Assembly: GCA_004298385.1 (NCBI GenBank)
Contig: SCTX01000050.1
Span: forward strand, 1 to 64,000
Length of the DNA: 64,000 bases
DNA from: Betaproteobacteria bacterium
GTDB lineage: Bacteria > Pseudomonadota > Gammaproteobacteria > Burkholderiales > SG8-39
Reading direction: 5' to 3'
The translations under genes were made by a program, and so were the position numbers. Each line of letters opens with the position of its first letter. Within the stretch, counting starts at the first letter, position 1. A model generated the notes under the pieces. That model saw only the letters and a list, made by a program, of their open reading frames with translations. It searched no databases and had not been told where the DNA came from. Below, in pieces: positions 28,201 through 37,545 of the stretch.

Positions 28201-29382
28201 TTAGCGCGCGCCGCCGCCGAGCAGCATCTTGGCGAGCACATTCTTCTGCACCTCGTCGCTGCCGCCGTAGATGGTGGCGGCGCGCGAGTAGCAGTAGCGC
28301 TCCATCGCATGCGCGTAGCGCCCGCGGCCGAACTCGCCGCGCTCGCGCCAGGGCCACGCCTTCTCGGCGGCGATGTCGATGTCGAGCTCGGACAAGGTCT
28401 GTTGCACCGCCGTGCCCATGGTCTTGAGCAGCGACGATTCCGGCCCCGGCGCCTTGCCCGCGGCCGTGGCCGCGAGCACGCGAAAGTTGGTGTATTCGAG
28501 CGCCATCAGCTCGATCTCGGCCCGCGCCAGCTTGAGTCGCATCGCGGCGTCCTCGACCAGCGGCCGACCGCCCGAGCGGCGCTCGGCCGCGGCGGCATGC
28601 AAGTTGGCGAGAAGCGCCTTGCACTCCGCCACGCCGGCGATGCTGGTGCGCTCATGCGTCAGCAGGTACTTCGCAATGTCCCAGCCCTGGCCTTCGCGGC
28701 CCACCAGATTCTTCTTCGGCACGCGAACGTCGGTCAGAAACACCTGGTTAAGGCTATGCTCCCCGTCGATCGACACTATGGGCCGCACCTCGATGCCCGC
28801 ACGGTCCATCTCGATCAGCAGGAAGGAAATGCCTTCCTGCTTCTTGCCGGTGGCGGCGGTGCGCACCAGGCAGAACATGTGCGTCGCCCAATGCGCGTAG
28901 GTGGTCCACATCTTGGAGCCGTTGACGAGGTAGTCGCCGCCATCGGTCACGGCCGCAGTCTTCAGGCTCGCCAGGTCGGAGCCCGCACCCGGCTCGGAGT
29001 AACCCTGGCACCACCAGTCCTCGCAGCGGCGAATGCGCGGCAGGTAATGCGCCCTCTGCTCGGGGGTGCCGAAAGCCATCAGCACCGGCCCGAGCATGAT
29101 GACGCCCATCGACAAGCCGATGGGCGCGCTCGCGGCGGCGCGCTCCAGGTCGAAGATGTAACGCCGCGTCGGCGTCCAGCCCGGCCCGCCGTGCTCCTGC
29201 GGCCAGCCGGTGACGAGCCAGCCCTGCGCGTCGAGCCGGCGCTGCCAGCGAACGATCTCGTCCTTTTGCAGCATCTCCCCGGTGATGGTCTTGCGCCTGA
29301 GCTCGGGCGGCGTGTTGGCCTCGAACCAGGCGCGAACCTCGCGCTGGAACGCCAGATCCTCGGCGTCGAAATCGATGTCCAT
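28201..29382 (-). CDS. Acyl-CoA dehydrogenase
   Basis: MDIDFDAEDLAFQREVRAWFEANTP, CQGYSEPGAGSDLASLKTAA, NGSKMWTTYAHWATHMFCLVRT. Confidence 0.9.
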   Translation of the reverse strand: MDIDFDAEDLAFQREVRAWFEANTPPELRRKTITGEMLQKDEIVRWQRRLDAQGWLVTGWPQEHGGPGWTPTRRYIFDLERAAASAPIGLSMGVIMLGPVLMAFGTPEQRAHYLPRIRRCEDWWCQGYSEPGAGSDLASLKTAAVTDGGDYLVNGSKMWTTYAHWATHMFCLVRTAATGKKQEGISFLLIEMDRAGIEVRPIVSIDGEHSLNQVFLTDVRVPKKNLVGREGQGWDIAKYLLTHERTSIAGVAECKALLANLHAAAAERRSGGRPLVEDAAMRLKLARAEIELMALEYTNFRVLAATAAGKAPGPESSLLKTMGTAVQQTLSELDIDIAAEKAWPWRERGEFGRGRYAHAMERYCYSRAATIYGGSDEVQKNVLAKMLLGGGAR

Positions 29383-29401
29383 CGTGGGCTTGCTTCTCGC
29401 T

Positions 29402-30229
29402 TCAGATCGTGATGCCGCCTCCGCACACCAGCGTATGGCCGCTGATGTAATTGGACTCCGGCGTGCACAGCAGATACACCGCGCCGGCCGCTTCATCGGG
29501 CGTGCCGCCGCGGCCCAGCGGAATGCCGCGTTCCATCATCTTCAGCAACTCGGGATTGACGCCGACCTTGAGCTTGCGGCCCTCGATGTCGATCGACGCA
29601 TCGCCGTCGGCCGACGCCTCGGTCAGCCGGGTCTTGATCATGCCGAAGGCGACGCAGTTGACGTTGACCTTGTAGCGCCCCCATTCCTTGGCCAGCGCGA
29701 GCGTCAGTCCGATGATGCCGGCCTTGGCCGCCGAGTAGTTGGCCTGGCCGGCGTTCCCCCCGAGGCCGGCGATCGACGAAATGTTGACCACCTTGCGGAA
29801 CACCTCCTGCCCCGCCCCCGCTTCCTTCTTCGAGGCGGCGCGGATGAACTCCGACGCGGCGCGCAGGATCTTGAACGGCGCGCTCAAGTGCACGTCGATG
29901 ATCGCGTTCCATTGTTCGTCGGTCATTTTCTGAACCACGTTGTCCCAGGTGTAGCCGGCGTTGTTGATGATGATGTCCAGGCCGCCGAAGCTGTCGATCG
30001 CGGTCTTGACGAATCGCTCGGCAAAGCCGTCGGCGGTGACGCTGCCCACGCAAGCGACCGCCGTGCCGCCGGCTTTGTTGATCTCAGCCGCCGTCTGCTC
30101 GGCCGGCGCGGCGTCGAGGTCGTTGACCACGACCCTAGCGCCTTCGCTCGCCAGCTTCAGCGCGATCGAGCGGCCGATGCCGCGCCCGGATCCGGAAACG
30201 ATGGCGGCCTTGCCCTTGAGTTTGCTCAT
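29402..30229 (-). CDS. Short-chain dehydrogenase/reductase
   Basis: AAIVSGSGRGIGRSIALKLASEGARVVVNDLD, INNAG, YSAAKAGIIGLTLALAKEWG, GHTLVCGGG. Confidence 0.9.
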   Translation of the reverse strand: MSKLKGKAAIVSGSGRGIGRSIALKLASEGARVVVNDLDAAPAEQTAAEINKAGGTAVACVGSVTADGFAERFVKTAIDSFGGLDIIINNAGYTWDNVVQKMTDEQWNAIIDVHLSAPFKILRAASEFIRAASKKEAGAGQEVFRKVVNISSIAGLGGNAGQANYSAAKAGIIGLTLALAKEWGRYKVNVNCVAFGMIKTRLTEASADGDASIDIEGRKLKVGVNPELLKMMERGIPLGRGGTPDEAAGAVYLLCTPESNYISGHTLVCGGGITI

Positions 30230-30266
30230 GGATTGACTCCTTATTCGATCGAGGTTGAGTAAAATA

Positions 30267-30686
30267 TCAAGGCAGCGCGACCAGCGCTTCGCCGGCAAGC
30301 GTGACCTCGCCGCCGGCTTTCACCGCCGTGACTTCGATGCGCACGCATTGCTGTCCGGCGCGATCGATTTTCTCCACCACCTTGCCGCTGCAGCGGATGC
30401 GGTCGCCCAACTGCGTAATGGCGGCGAAGCGCACGCCGTAGCTCAGCAACTGGCGCTGCGGCGCCCATTGCGTAAGTACGCGCGACAGATAGGCCATCGA
30501 CAGCATGCCCTGGGCGAACACATCCTTCATGCCCGCGCTGCGGGCGAAATCGAGGTCGATGTGGATCGGATTGTGGTCGCCTGACGCGCCGGCGAACAAG
30601 GCCAGCGTGGTGCGGCTGATCGGCGGCAGTTCGAGCGCCGGAATTTCGTCGCCCACCTTCACGCCGTCAAACGTGATCTTGCTCAT
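30267..30686 (-). CDS. MaoC-like hydratase subunit
   Basis: FAGASGDHNPIHIDLDFARSAGMKDVFAQGMLSMAYLSRVL. Confidence 0.85.
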   Translation of the reverse strand: MSKITFDGVKVGDEIPALELPPISRTTLALFAGASGDHNPIHIDLDFARSAGMKDVFAQGMLSMAYLSRVLTQWAPQRQLLSYGVRFAAITQLGDRIRCSGKVVEKIDRAGQQCVRIEVTAVKAGGEVTLAGEALVALP

Positions 30687-30703
30687 GTCCGCGCCCCTTC
30701 ACT

Positions 30704-31147
30704 TCAAACATGACGCACGACGATCACCGAATGCAGGTCGGCGACATGTTCGCGGAGCTGATTCGTTACCTTCGTGTCGTTGACAACGAACTCGAGTGCC
30801 CCGCCTTTCTTGTCGTAGATGTCGGCGATCCTGGTGTCGAAGCGCAGCGTGTCGCCGGCGCACACCGGGGTGTGGTAGTCGAAGCGTTGTTCGCCGTGCA
30901 ACACCTTGCGCAGGTCGATTTCGAGCATGTTTAGCAACTTCATCCGAACTCCCGAATCACTCTCTGCGCCAAAGATGAAAGTCGGCGGCGCCACGACATT
31001 GCGGTAGCCCGCAGCCTTGGCGGCGGCCTCGTCGAGGTAGATCGGGTTGGTCTCACCGATCACCTCGGCGAAAAAGCGGATGCGCCCCTTCTCCACCTCC
31101 CACACCGTGGTCGGCGCTGCGTAGCCGATGTGTTTCTTGTCGATCAC
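30704..31147 (-). CDS. MaoC N-terminal/FAS1-type dehydratase subunit
   Basis: VIDKKHIGYAAPTTVWEVEKGRIRFFAEVIGETNPIYLDEAAAKAAGYRNVVAPPTF; GTG start. Confidence 0.82.
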   Translation of the reverse strand: MIDKKHIGYAAPTTVWEVEKGRIRFFAEVIGETNPIYLDEAAAKAAGYRNVVAPPTFIFGAESDSGVRMKLLNMLEIDLRKVLHGEQRFDYHTPVCAGDTLRFDTRIADIYDKKGGALEFVVNDTKVTNQLREHVADLHSVIVVRHV

Positions 31148-31179
31148 GGTATTCGACTCCCTGTTTTCCGCGCCCGTAC

Positions 31180-32373
31180 TCACCCGGCCTGGTAGAGCGT
31201 GACGACGCAAGCGCCGCCCAGCCCGAGGTTGTGCTGCAGGGCCAGGTGCGCGCCCGCCACTTGGCGCCGTTCGGCCGTGCCCCGCAATTGATGGGTCAGC
31301 TCATAGCATTGCGCGAGGCCGGTGGCGCCCAGCGGATGCCCCTTCGACAACAGGCCGCCCGACGGGTTGGTCACGACCTTGCCGCCGTAGGTGTTGTCGC
31401 CGTCCAGCACGAACTTCTCCGCGCCGCCCTCCGGACACAGTCCCAGCGCCTCGTAGGTCAGTAGTTCGTTTTGCGCGAAGCAGTCGTGCAGTTCGACCAC
31501 GTTCACTTCATCCGGCCCGATACCGGCTTGCTGGTAGACATTTTTCGCCGCAGCGCGCGCCATGTCGTAACCGACCACGCGCATCATGTCGTGCGACTCG
31601 AAGGTGCTGGGTGAATCGGTCGCCATCGCCTGGGCCCTGATCCAGACGCGGTTGTCGAGCCCGTTCTTCTTGGCGAAGGTCTCGGAGCAGATCACCGCGG
31701 CGGCGGCGCCGCAAGTGGGCGGGCAAGCCATCAAGCGTGTCATCACGCCGGGCCAAATGGCGGGGGCGTTCATCACGTCGTCGACGCTGACTTCCTTGCG
31801 GAACAGCGCCAGCGGGTTGTTGACGGCATGGCGGCTCGCCTTGGCGCGAATGTGCGCGAAGGTGTCCATGCGCGTGCCGTACTTGTCCATGTGCGCCTTG
31901 CCGGCGCCGCCGAAGTAGCGCAGGGCCAGCGGAATTTCGGGGTGGCCGACGATTTCGGCGGTCGCCCGGTCGAATTCCTCGAACGGCGACGGCCGATCCT
32001 CGAACTGGGCCTTGATGGCGCCCGCCGCCATTTGCTCGAATCCCAGGGCCAGAACGCAATCCACCGCACCGCTTTCGACCGCCTGGCGCGCGAGAAACAG
32101 CGCGGCCGAACCAGTGGAGCAGTTGTTGTTCACGTTGATGATCGGTATGCCGCTCATGCCCACCGGGTACAGCGCCCGCTGGCCGCAGGTGGAATCGCCA
32201 TACACGTAGCCGGCGTAGGCTTGTTCGATCATCGGGTACTCGACATGCGCGTCGGCCAGGGCCTGGCGCGCGGCCTTCTCTCCCATCACGTGATACGGCT
32301 CACTAGCGCCCGGCTTGCTGAATGGGATCATGCCGACGCCGGCTACGATGACTTTGATTTTGCTGCTCATCAT
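31180..32373 (-). CDS. SCP2/lipid-transfer-type thiolase with canonical catalytic residues
   Basis: VNNNCSTGSAALFLARQ; NPSGGLLSKGHPLGATGLAQ. Confidence 0.9.
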   Translation of the reverse strand: MMSSKIKVIVAGVGMIPFSKPGASEPYHVMGEKAARQALADAHVEYPMIEQAYAGYVYGDSTCGQRALYPVGMSGIPIINVNNNCSTGSAALFLARQAVESGAVDCVLALGFEQMAAGAIKAQFEDRPSPFEEFDRATAEIVGHPEIPLALRYFGGAGKAHMDKYGTRMDTFAHIRAKASRHAVNNPLALFRKEVSVDDVMNAPAIWPGVMTRLMACPPTCGAAAAVICSETFAKKNGLDNRVWIRAQAMATDSPSTFESHDMMRVVGYDMARAAAKNVYQQAGIGPDEVNVVELHDCFAQNELLTYEALGLCPEGGAEKFVLDGDNTYGGKVVTNPSGGLLSKGHPLGATGLAQCYELTHQLRGTAERRQVAGAHLALQHNLGLGGACVVTLYQAG

Positions 32374-32481
32374 TAACTCCTCAAGTTGAAGCGTCGATCG
32401 ACGCTTGTGAACAGTCGCGCCGCAAGCGGCGTGAACCGACGTGGGCCAACACGCCAATACGGCAGCGCCGGACCGCCGCGG

Positions 32482-32612
32482 TCACGAGGCCGCCCCTAGG
32501 CTCTCGATCTCGTGGCGCTGAATCTTGCCGCTGCCGCTTCGCGGGAACGCGGTGTCCTCGACCAACCGAACTTCCTTGGGAAGCTTGTCAACGAGAACGC
32601 TCCCGCGTCGAC
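32482..32612 (-). pseudogene. C-terminal relic of an AMP-forming acyl-CoA ligase
   Basis: Minus strand reads RRGSVLVDKLPKEVRLVEDTAFPRSGSGKIQRHEIESLGAAS*; compare LPKEIRFVNVADFPRSSTGKIQRHEVEKK in the 404 gene. Confidence 0.8.
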
Positions 32613-32665
32613 ACCAATTTGTGTTGCCTCCTGCCACGGGCCGGGCAACAAAACTTGGCTGCGAC

Positions 32666-32690
32666 GAAGTCTATCTATGAAGTCTATCTA
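32666..32690. repeat. Tandem 13-bp repeat GAAGTCTATCTAT/GAAGTCTATCTA abutting a promoter
   Basis: Read directly; ends 5 bp before the -35 box. Confidence 0.75.
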
Positions 32691-32694
32691 ACGC

Positions 32695-32723
32695 TTGACA
32701 GTCTGGCAAGCCGAATCTACACT
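32695..32723 (+). promoter_or_regulatory. Sigma70-like promoter for the 32807 gene
   Basis: TTGACA-17 bp-TACACT. Confidence 0.6.
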
Positions 32724-32806
32724 TTCTCCCGTCTCGCGCCGGGCTTGTACGGTAAACCGCGCCAACGCCCGACGACCCGAACCGACCCTCTCAGGAGTCC
32801 CCGTCG

Positions 32807-33991
32807 ATGCCATCCAATCGCGCCCAATCTTTCGGACTGAGCAACGACGACCGCGCCGTCCTCGACGCGGCGGACAAGTTCGCGCGCAAGGAGTTCCCGG
32901 CGTTGTCGCGCCGCATGGACGACGAGGAATGGTGGCCGCCCGAGGTATTCGCGAAGATCGGGGCGGCCGGATTCATGGGTGCGACGGTGTCGCCCGAGTA
33001 CGGCGGCGCGGGCATGGACCTGTTCACTTCGGGCCTGATCTGCCAGGCCTTCGCGCGCTGGAATCCAGCCATCGCGCTGTCCTGGGTAGCGCATGACAAC
33101 CTGTGCGTCAACAACATCTACCGCAACGCCGGCGAGACGCAGCGGCGCAAGTACTTGCCGGGCTTGTGCGACGGCAGCAAGATCGGCGCACTCGGCCTCA
33201 CCGAACCAGGGGCCGGCTCGGACGCCCTGGGCAGCATGCGCACCACGGCCCGTCGCGACGGTGATTACTACGTGCTCAACGGCACCAAGATCTACATCAC
33301 CAACGGCCCGGTGGCCGACGTGCTGCTGGTCTATGCCAAGACCGCGTCCGAACGCGGACCCAAGGGCATTTCGGCCTTCATTATCGAGCGCGAATTCCCG
33401 GGCTTCCGCGTCGCCCAGAAGCTGACCAAGATGGGTTTTCGCGGCAGCCAGACCGGCGAATTGGTGTTCGACGATTGCCGCGTGCCGGCGGCCAACTTGG
33501 TGGGCAAGGAAAACGAAGGCGTCAAGATCGTCATGAGCGGGCTCGATCTCGAACGTGCCATGGCCGCCGAGTTGTGCGTGGGCATCTGCGAACGCGCGCT
33601 CGAATTGTCGATCGACTACGCCAAGACCCGCGTGCAGTTCGGCAAGCCGATCGGCAGCTTCCAGATGGTGCAGGCCAAACTGGCCGACATGTACACCGAG
33701 ATCGAGGCGATGAAGACTTTCGTCTGGCGCACGCTGGCCGAGGTCAACGAACTCGAAATCGGGGGCGGCGGCCGCGGCGAGGCACACAAGCTGACCGCCG
33801 CGTCGATCCTCTACGCCGGCGAGGTGTGCAACCGCGTGCTCAACGAAGCGGTGCAGATCCACGGCGGCAGTGGCTACATCTGGGAGTCGGAGATCAACCG
33901 GCTGTTCCGCTGCATCAAGATCCTCGAGATTGGCGCCGGCACATCGGAGGTGCGCAAGATGATCATTGCCGAGGAATTGCTGCGGGGCTGA
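32807..33991 (+). CDS. Acyl-CoA dehydrogenase
   Basis: LGLTEPGAGSDALGSMRTTARRDGDYYVLNGTKIYITNG, YAKTRVQFGKPIGSFQMVQAKLADMY. Confidence 0.92.
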   Translation: MPSNRAQSFGLSNDDRAVLDAADKFARKEFPALSRRMDDEEWWPPEVFAKIGAAGFMGATVSPEYGGAGMDLFTSGLICQAFARWNPAIALSWVAHDNLCVNNIYRNAGETQRRKYLPGLCDGSKIGALGLTEPGAGSDALGSMRTTARRDGDYYVLNGTKIYITNGPVADVLLVYAKTASERGPKGISAFIIEREFPGFRVAQKLTKMGFRGSQTGELVFDDCRVPAANLVGKENEGVKIVMSGLDLERAMAAELCVGICERALELSIDYAKTRVQFGKPIGSFQMVQAKLADMYTEIEAMKTFVWRTLAEVNELEIGGGGRGEAHKLTAASILYAGEVCNRVLNEAVQIHGGSGYIWESEINRLFRCIKILEIGAGTSEVRKMIIAEELLRG

Positions 33992-34017
33992 ACACGGCGT
34001 TTGGACCGCGGCCGCAC

Positions 34018-34180
34018 GAGACGCCGGTGCTCCAGGCCCATGACATCACCCTGCACTTCGGCGGCGTGATCGCGCTGGCCAACGTAGGCATCGACGCGCG
34101 CGACCACGCGGATCTTCCAGAGTTTTACCTAGGGCTAGACCGCGAGGGCGCAAGCGCTGGCTCGGCCGAGACAGCCGCAC
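34018..34180 (+). pseudogene. Deletion scar: LivG-like N-terminus joined to LivF-like C-terminus
   Basis: VLQAHDITLHFGGVIALANVGIDARD then EFYLGL, then RKRWLG in the +1 frame; Walker motifs absent. Confidence 0.7.
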
Positions 34181-34208
34181 TTACCCTGACCAACGGAAGG
34201 AACGATGC

Positions 34209-35330
34209 ATGAGCGGACCGCTGCAAGGTATCAAGGTGGTCGAATTCGGCGGTATCGGGCCCGGGCCCTTCTGCGCCATGATGCTCGCCGACATGGGGGC
34301 GGACGTGCTTCGCCTGGACCGCAAGGCGGACAAGGGCAAGGACCGCGGGCAGGGTAGTTTCCTGTTCAGCGGCCGGCGCAGCGTGCTGCACCGCGGCCGG
34401 CGTTCCCTTGCGGTGGACCTGAAGTCGCCCGATGAGGTGCAACGGATCATGACGCTGATCGAGGATGCCGATGCGCTGATCGAAGGGTTTCGCCCTGGCG
34501 TGATGGAGCGCCTGGGGTTCGGCCCCGATGTGGTTCTCGCGCGCAACCCGCGTCTCGTCTACGCTCGCATGACCGGATGGGGCCAGCGCGGACCCCTGTC
34601 GCAGGCGGCGGGGCACGACATAAACTACATCGCGTTGTCGGGCGCCCTCAACACCATCGGGCGCGCGCAGGGCGGCCCGGTCGCGCCCGCGGCGATGATC
34701 GGCGACCTCGGCGGCGGCGGCATGATGCTCGCGTTCGGCATCGTCTGCGCACTGCTCGAGGCACGCAGCTCGGGCGCAGGCCAAGTGATCGATGCCGCGG
34801 TCGCGGATGGGGCCGCGTTGCTGACGTCCATTGTTTGTGACCTCAAGTCGCTCGGCCTGTGGAACAACCGGCGCCAAGCGAACCTACTGGACGGCGGCTC
34901 GCACTTCTACGACACTTACGAATGTGCCGACGGCAAATGGATTTCCATCGGTTCTCTCGAACCGCAGTTCTACGCGCTTCTGCTCGAAAAGCTGGGCATC
35001 ACCGACCCGATGTTCGAGCGCCAGCGCGATCCGGCCGCGTGGCCCGAACTCAAGCGCAAAGTGGCGGCGATTTTTCTGTCCCGGCCCAGCGCCGAATGGT
35101 GCGCCCTCATGGAAGGCACCGATGTGTGCTTCGCCCCCGTACTCGATCTTGACGAGGCCGCTCGCCACCCGCACAACGCGGCGCGCGAAATGTTCTTCGA
35201 GCGCGATGGCGTGCTCCAGCCCTCGCCTGCCCCGCGCTTCAGCCGTACCGCGCCGCTTCGACCCCGACCGGCGCCGTACATCGGCGAGAACGATGAAGAC
35301 GGCTGGGGGTTCTTCGGCGGACGCGCCTGA
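34209..35330 (+). CDS. CaiB/BaiF family, alpha-methylacyl-CoA racemase-like
   Basis: LQGIKVVEFGGIGPGPFCAMMLADMGADVLRLDRK, RPGVMERLGFGPDVVLARNPRLVYARMTGWGQRGPLSQAAGHDINYIALSGAL. Confidence 0.88.
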   Translation: MSGPLQGIKVVEFGGIGPGPFCAMMLADMGADVLRLDRKADKGKDRGQGSFLFSGRRSVLHRGRRSLAVDLKSPDEVQRIMTLIEDADALIEGFRPGVMERLGFGPDVVLARNPRLVYARMTGWGQRGPLSQAAGHDINYIALSGALNTIGRAQGGPVAPAAMIGDLGGGGMMLAFGIVCALLEARSSGAGQVIDAAVADGAALLTSIVCDLKSLGLWNNRRQANLLDGGSHFYDTYECADGKWISIGSLEPQFYALLLEKLGITDPMFERQRDPAAWPELKRKVAAIFLSRPSAEWCALMEGTDVCFAPVLDLDEAARHPHNAAREMFFERDGVLQPSPAPRFSRTAPLRPRPAPYIGENDEDGWGFFGGRA

Positions 35331-35392
35331 CGCGGCGGACAAAGAGGCGCTGCCAGGGCTCGCGCGGCCGAGCTGCGGCCGCCGCCTGCGGT

Positions 35393-36235
35393 TCAACCGA
35401 GCCAGCGTTTGCGGCGCTTGTAGTGCTTGACGTCGCGAAAGCTCTTTTTCTCCCTCCCCACCGACAGTCCGAGGTAGAACTCGCGAATGTCTTCGTTGTT
35501 GCGCATGTCCGCGGCGGCGCCGTGCATGACGATGCGCCCGTTCTCGATGATGTAAGCGTGGTCGGCGATCTCGAGCGCGGCGCGCGCGTTCTGCTCGACC
35601 AGCAGCATCGCCAGCCCGCGCTCGCGGTTGATGCGCGCGAGCGCGCCGAAGATCTGGCGCACGAGCAGCGGCGCCAGGCCCATCGACGGTTCGTCGAGCA
35701 GCAGCAACCGGGGCTGCAGCAACAGCGCGCGGCTCACCAGCAACATCTGCATCTCGCCGCCCGACAGGTAGCCGGCCTGCCGCTCGAGCAGGCCGCGCAG
35801 GGCCGGAAACAGTTCCAGGCAGCGCTCGCGCTCGCGTTCAGCGATGGCGCGGTCGCTGCACAGGTGCAAGCCCAAGCGCAGGTTCTGCTCCACCGTCAGG
35901 TGCCCGAAGACCTTGCGTCCTTCGAGCACCTGGACGATGCCGGCGCGCACGGTCTGGGCCGGATCGCGGTTGGCGATCTCCTGCCCGTCGAACAGGATGC
36001 CGCCGCCGGTAACGGCGCCGTCGTCGATCGCCAACAAACTGGAGATCGCCTTGAGCGTGGTCGTCTTGCCGGCGCCGTTGCCGCCGAGAAAGACGACAAT
36101 CTTGCCTCGCGGCACCTCCATGTTCACGCTATGCAGCACCTGGATCACGCCGTTGAACGCAACCTCGACGTTCTTCAGTTGCAGTAACGGCGCGCCGGTC
36201 GCCGGCGTCGCAACGACGTCGGTCGCCGTCACCAC
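35393..36235 (-). CDS. livF: LivF-type ABC transporter ATPase
   Basis: FLGGNGAGKTTTLKAISSLL, SGGEMQMLLVSRALLLQPRLLLLDEPSMGLAP, EFYLGLS...RKRWLG. Confidence 0.92.
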   Translation of the reverse strand: MVTATDVVATPATGAPLLQLKNVEVAFNGVIQVLHSVNMEVPRGKIVVFLGGNGAGKTTTLKAISSLLAIDDGAVTGGGILFDGQEIANRDPAQTVRAGIVQVLEGRKVFGHLTVEQNLRLGLHLCSDRAIAERERERCLELFPALRGLLERQAGYLSGGEMQMLLVSRALLLQPRLLLLDEPSMGLAPLLVRQIFGALARINRERGLAMLLVEQNARAALEIADHAYIIENGRIVMHGAAADMRNNEDIREFYLGLSVGREKKSFRDVKHYKRRKRWLG

Positions 36236-37458
36236 TTGCTCAGTTCGGGCGAGGGCAGCCAGCCGGCCCCCACCGGCACGATCTGCTTGTTCTTCACCGT
36301 GATCGCCTTGGCCTGCACCTGACCGATCGGGAACGGACGGCTCTTGTCGAATGCGATGGCCGGCGTCAACCCCAGCATGTCGTCCGAAGACACCGGCCCG
36401 GCCAGCAGTGCCTGGTACATCGCGCTGCCGCTGACCTTGTCCTTGCCCGCCGTCTTGGCCGCCCGCTCCAGCGTTCGCAGCGCCAGCAGCGTCTGCGCCG
36501 CCGCCTGGCTGGCCGACAGATCCCAGACGCCCTGTCCGCTATGGTACTTCTTGAACATTTCCTGCGCCTTGGTGGCTTCGACCGACGGCGCGAATGCGAA
36601 CACCGAGTAGCTGCCCTCGACGTCGGCTGGGTCGAGCACCGACACCAGGAACGGCAGGCCGTTCTGCGACGAGGTGATGATCGGCACCCTGCGGCCCAGT
36701 TCCTTCAGCGCCTTCAGCGTGGACACCGCCTGCGCGGTGGTGGCGCCGACGATGAAGACATCGGGATTGTCCCGCAGCGCGGTGCGGATGCGGTCGGTGG
36801 CCGAGACCGGGTTGTCCTCGATCCACACGAAGCTCGCCATCGCGAAGCGATCGGGGTAGGTCTTGGCGAGGTGCACCACGCCGTTGACCTGATCTTCGTA
36901 ACCCGGTTTGCCCTGCGTGCTGACGGTGGCGATGCGCAGCGCGCGCTTCTGCGGCAGGTTCTTCTGCAACTCGGCGAGCAACGCCGCGAACTCCTGGCTG
37001 TATGTCGGGCGGAACGAGAAGTGCCAGCCGTTGGGCGCCCACATCAGACCCACCATCGCCGTCGGCATGATCATGGGCACCTCGTCGCGCGGCAGGCGCT
37101 TGCCCAGCGACACCAGATCCGGTGTGCCCATGCCCAGATGCATGATCGGCTTGTCCTTGGCGAGGATGCCGGGCCAGCTCGAAGCGACCAGCGCCGCGTC
37201 GTAGCGCATGTCGTAGACCTTATAATCGGCCTTGATGCCGAGTTCCTTGCCCTTGGTGTCGTTCCAGTAGGCGAACATCGCGCGCTGCCCGGCGTGCCAG
37301 CTCGGCATGATGTCGGCAAACGGGCCGGTGAAATCCACGGACACACTGAACGTGTACGTGCTTTGCGCGGCCACCGGGGGGGCCGAGATGGCCAGTGCCG
37401 CGCACGACGCCGCGACGCCGGTGCGGATGGACTTGACGATGAAATCGAGATAGGTCAT
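36229..37458 (-). CDS. ABC transporter periplasmic binding protein (different lineage from the 2003 family)
   Basis: Signal peptide; STYTFSVSVDFTGPFADIMPSWHAGQRAMFAYWNDTKG. Confidence 0.87.
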   Translation of the reverse strand: MTYLDFIVKSIRTGVAASCAALAISAPPVAAQSTYTFSVSVDFTGPFADIMPSWHAGQRAMFAYWNDTKGKELGIKADYKVYDMRYDAALVASSWPGILAKDKPIMHLGMGTPDLVSLGKRLPRDEVPMIMPTAMVGLMWAPNGWHFSFRPTYSQEFAALLAELQKNLPQKRALRIATVSTQGKPGYEDQVNGVVHLAKTYPDRFAMASFVWIEDNPVSATDRIRTALRDNPDVFIVGATTAQAVSTLKALKELGRRVPIITSSQNGLPFLVSVLDPADVEGSYSVFAFAPSVEATKAQEMFKKYHSGQGVWDLSASQAAAQTLLALRTLERAAKTAGKDKVSGSAMYQALLAGPVSSDDMLGLTPAIAFDKSRPFPIGQVQAKAITVKNKQIVPVGAGWLPSPELSKW

Positions 37459-37545
37459 GGAGTCTCCTTGAGTGTGTAGTCGAACGTTGTCCGCTCACTT
37501 CTGCCACTGCGCTGGTTCCCCAAGACGCCTACCGGCCCACCGCTG

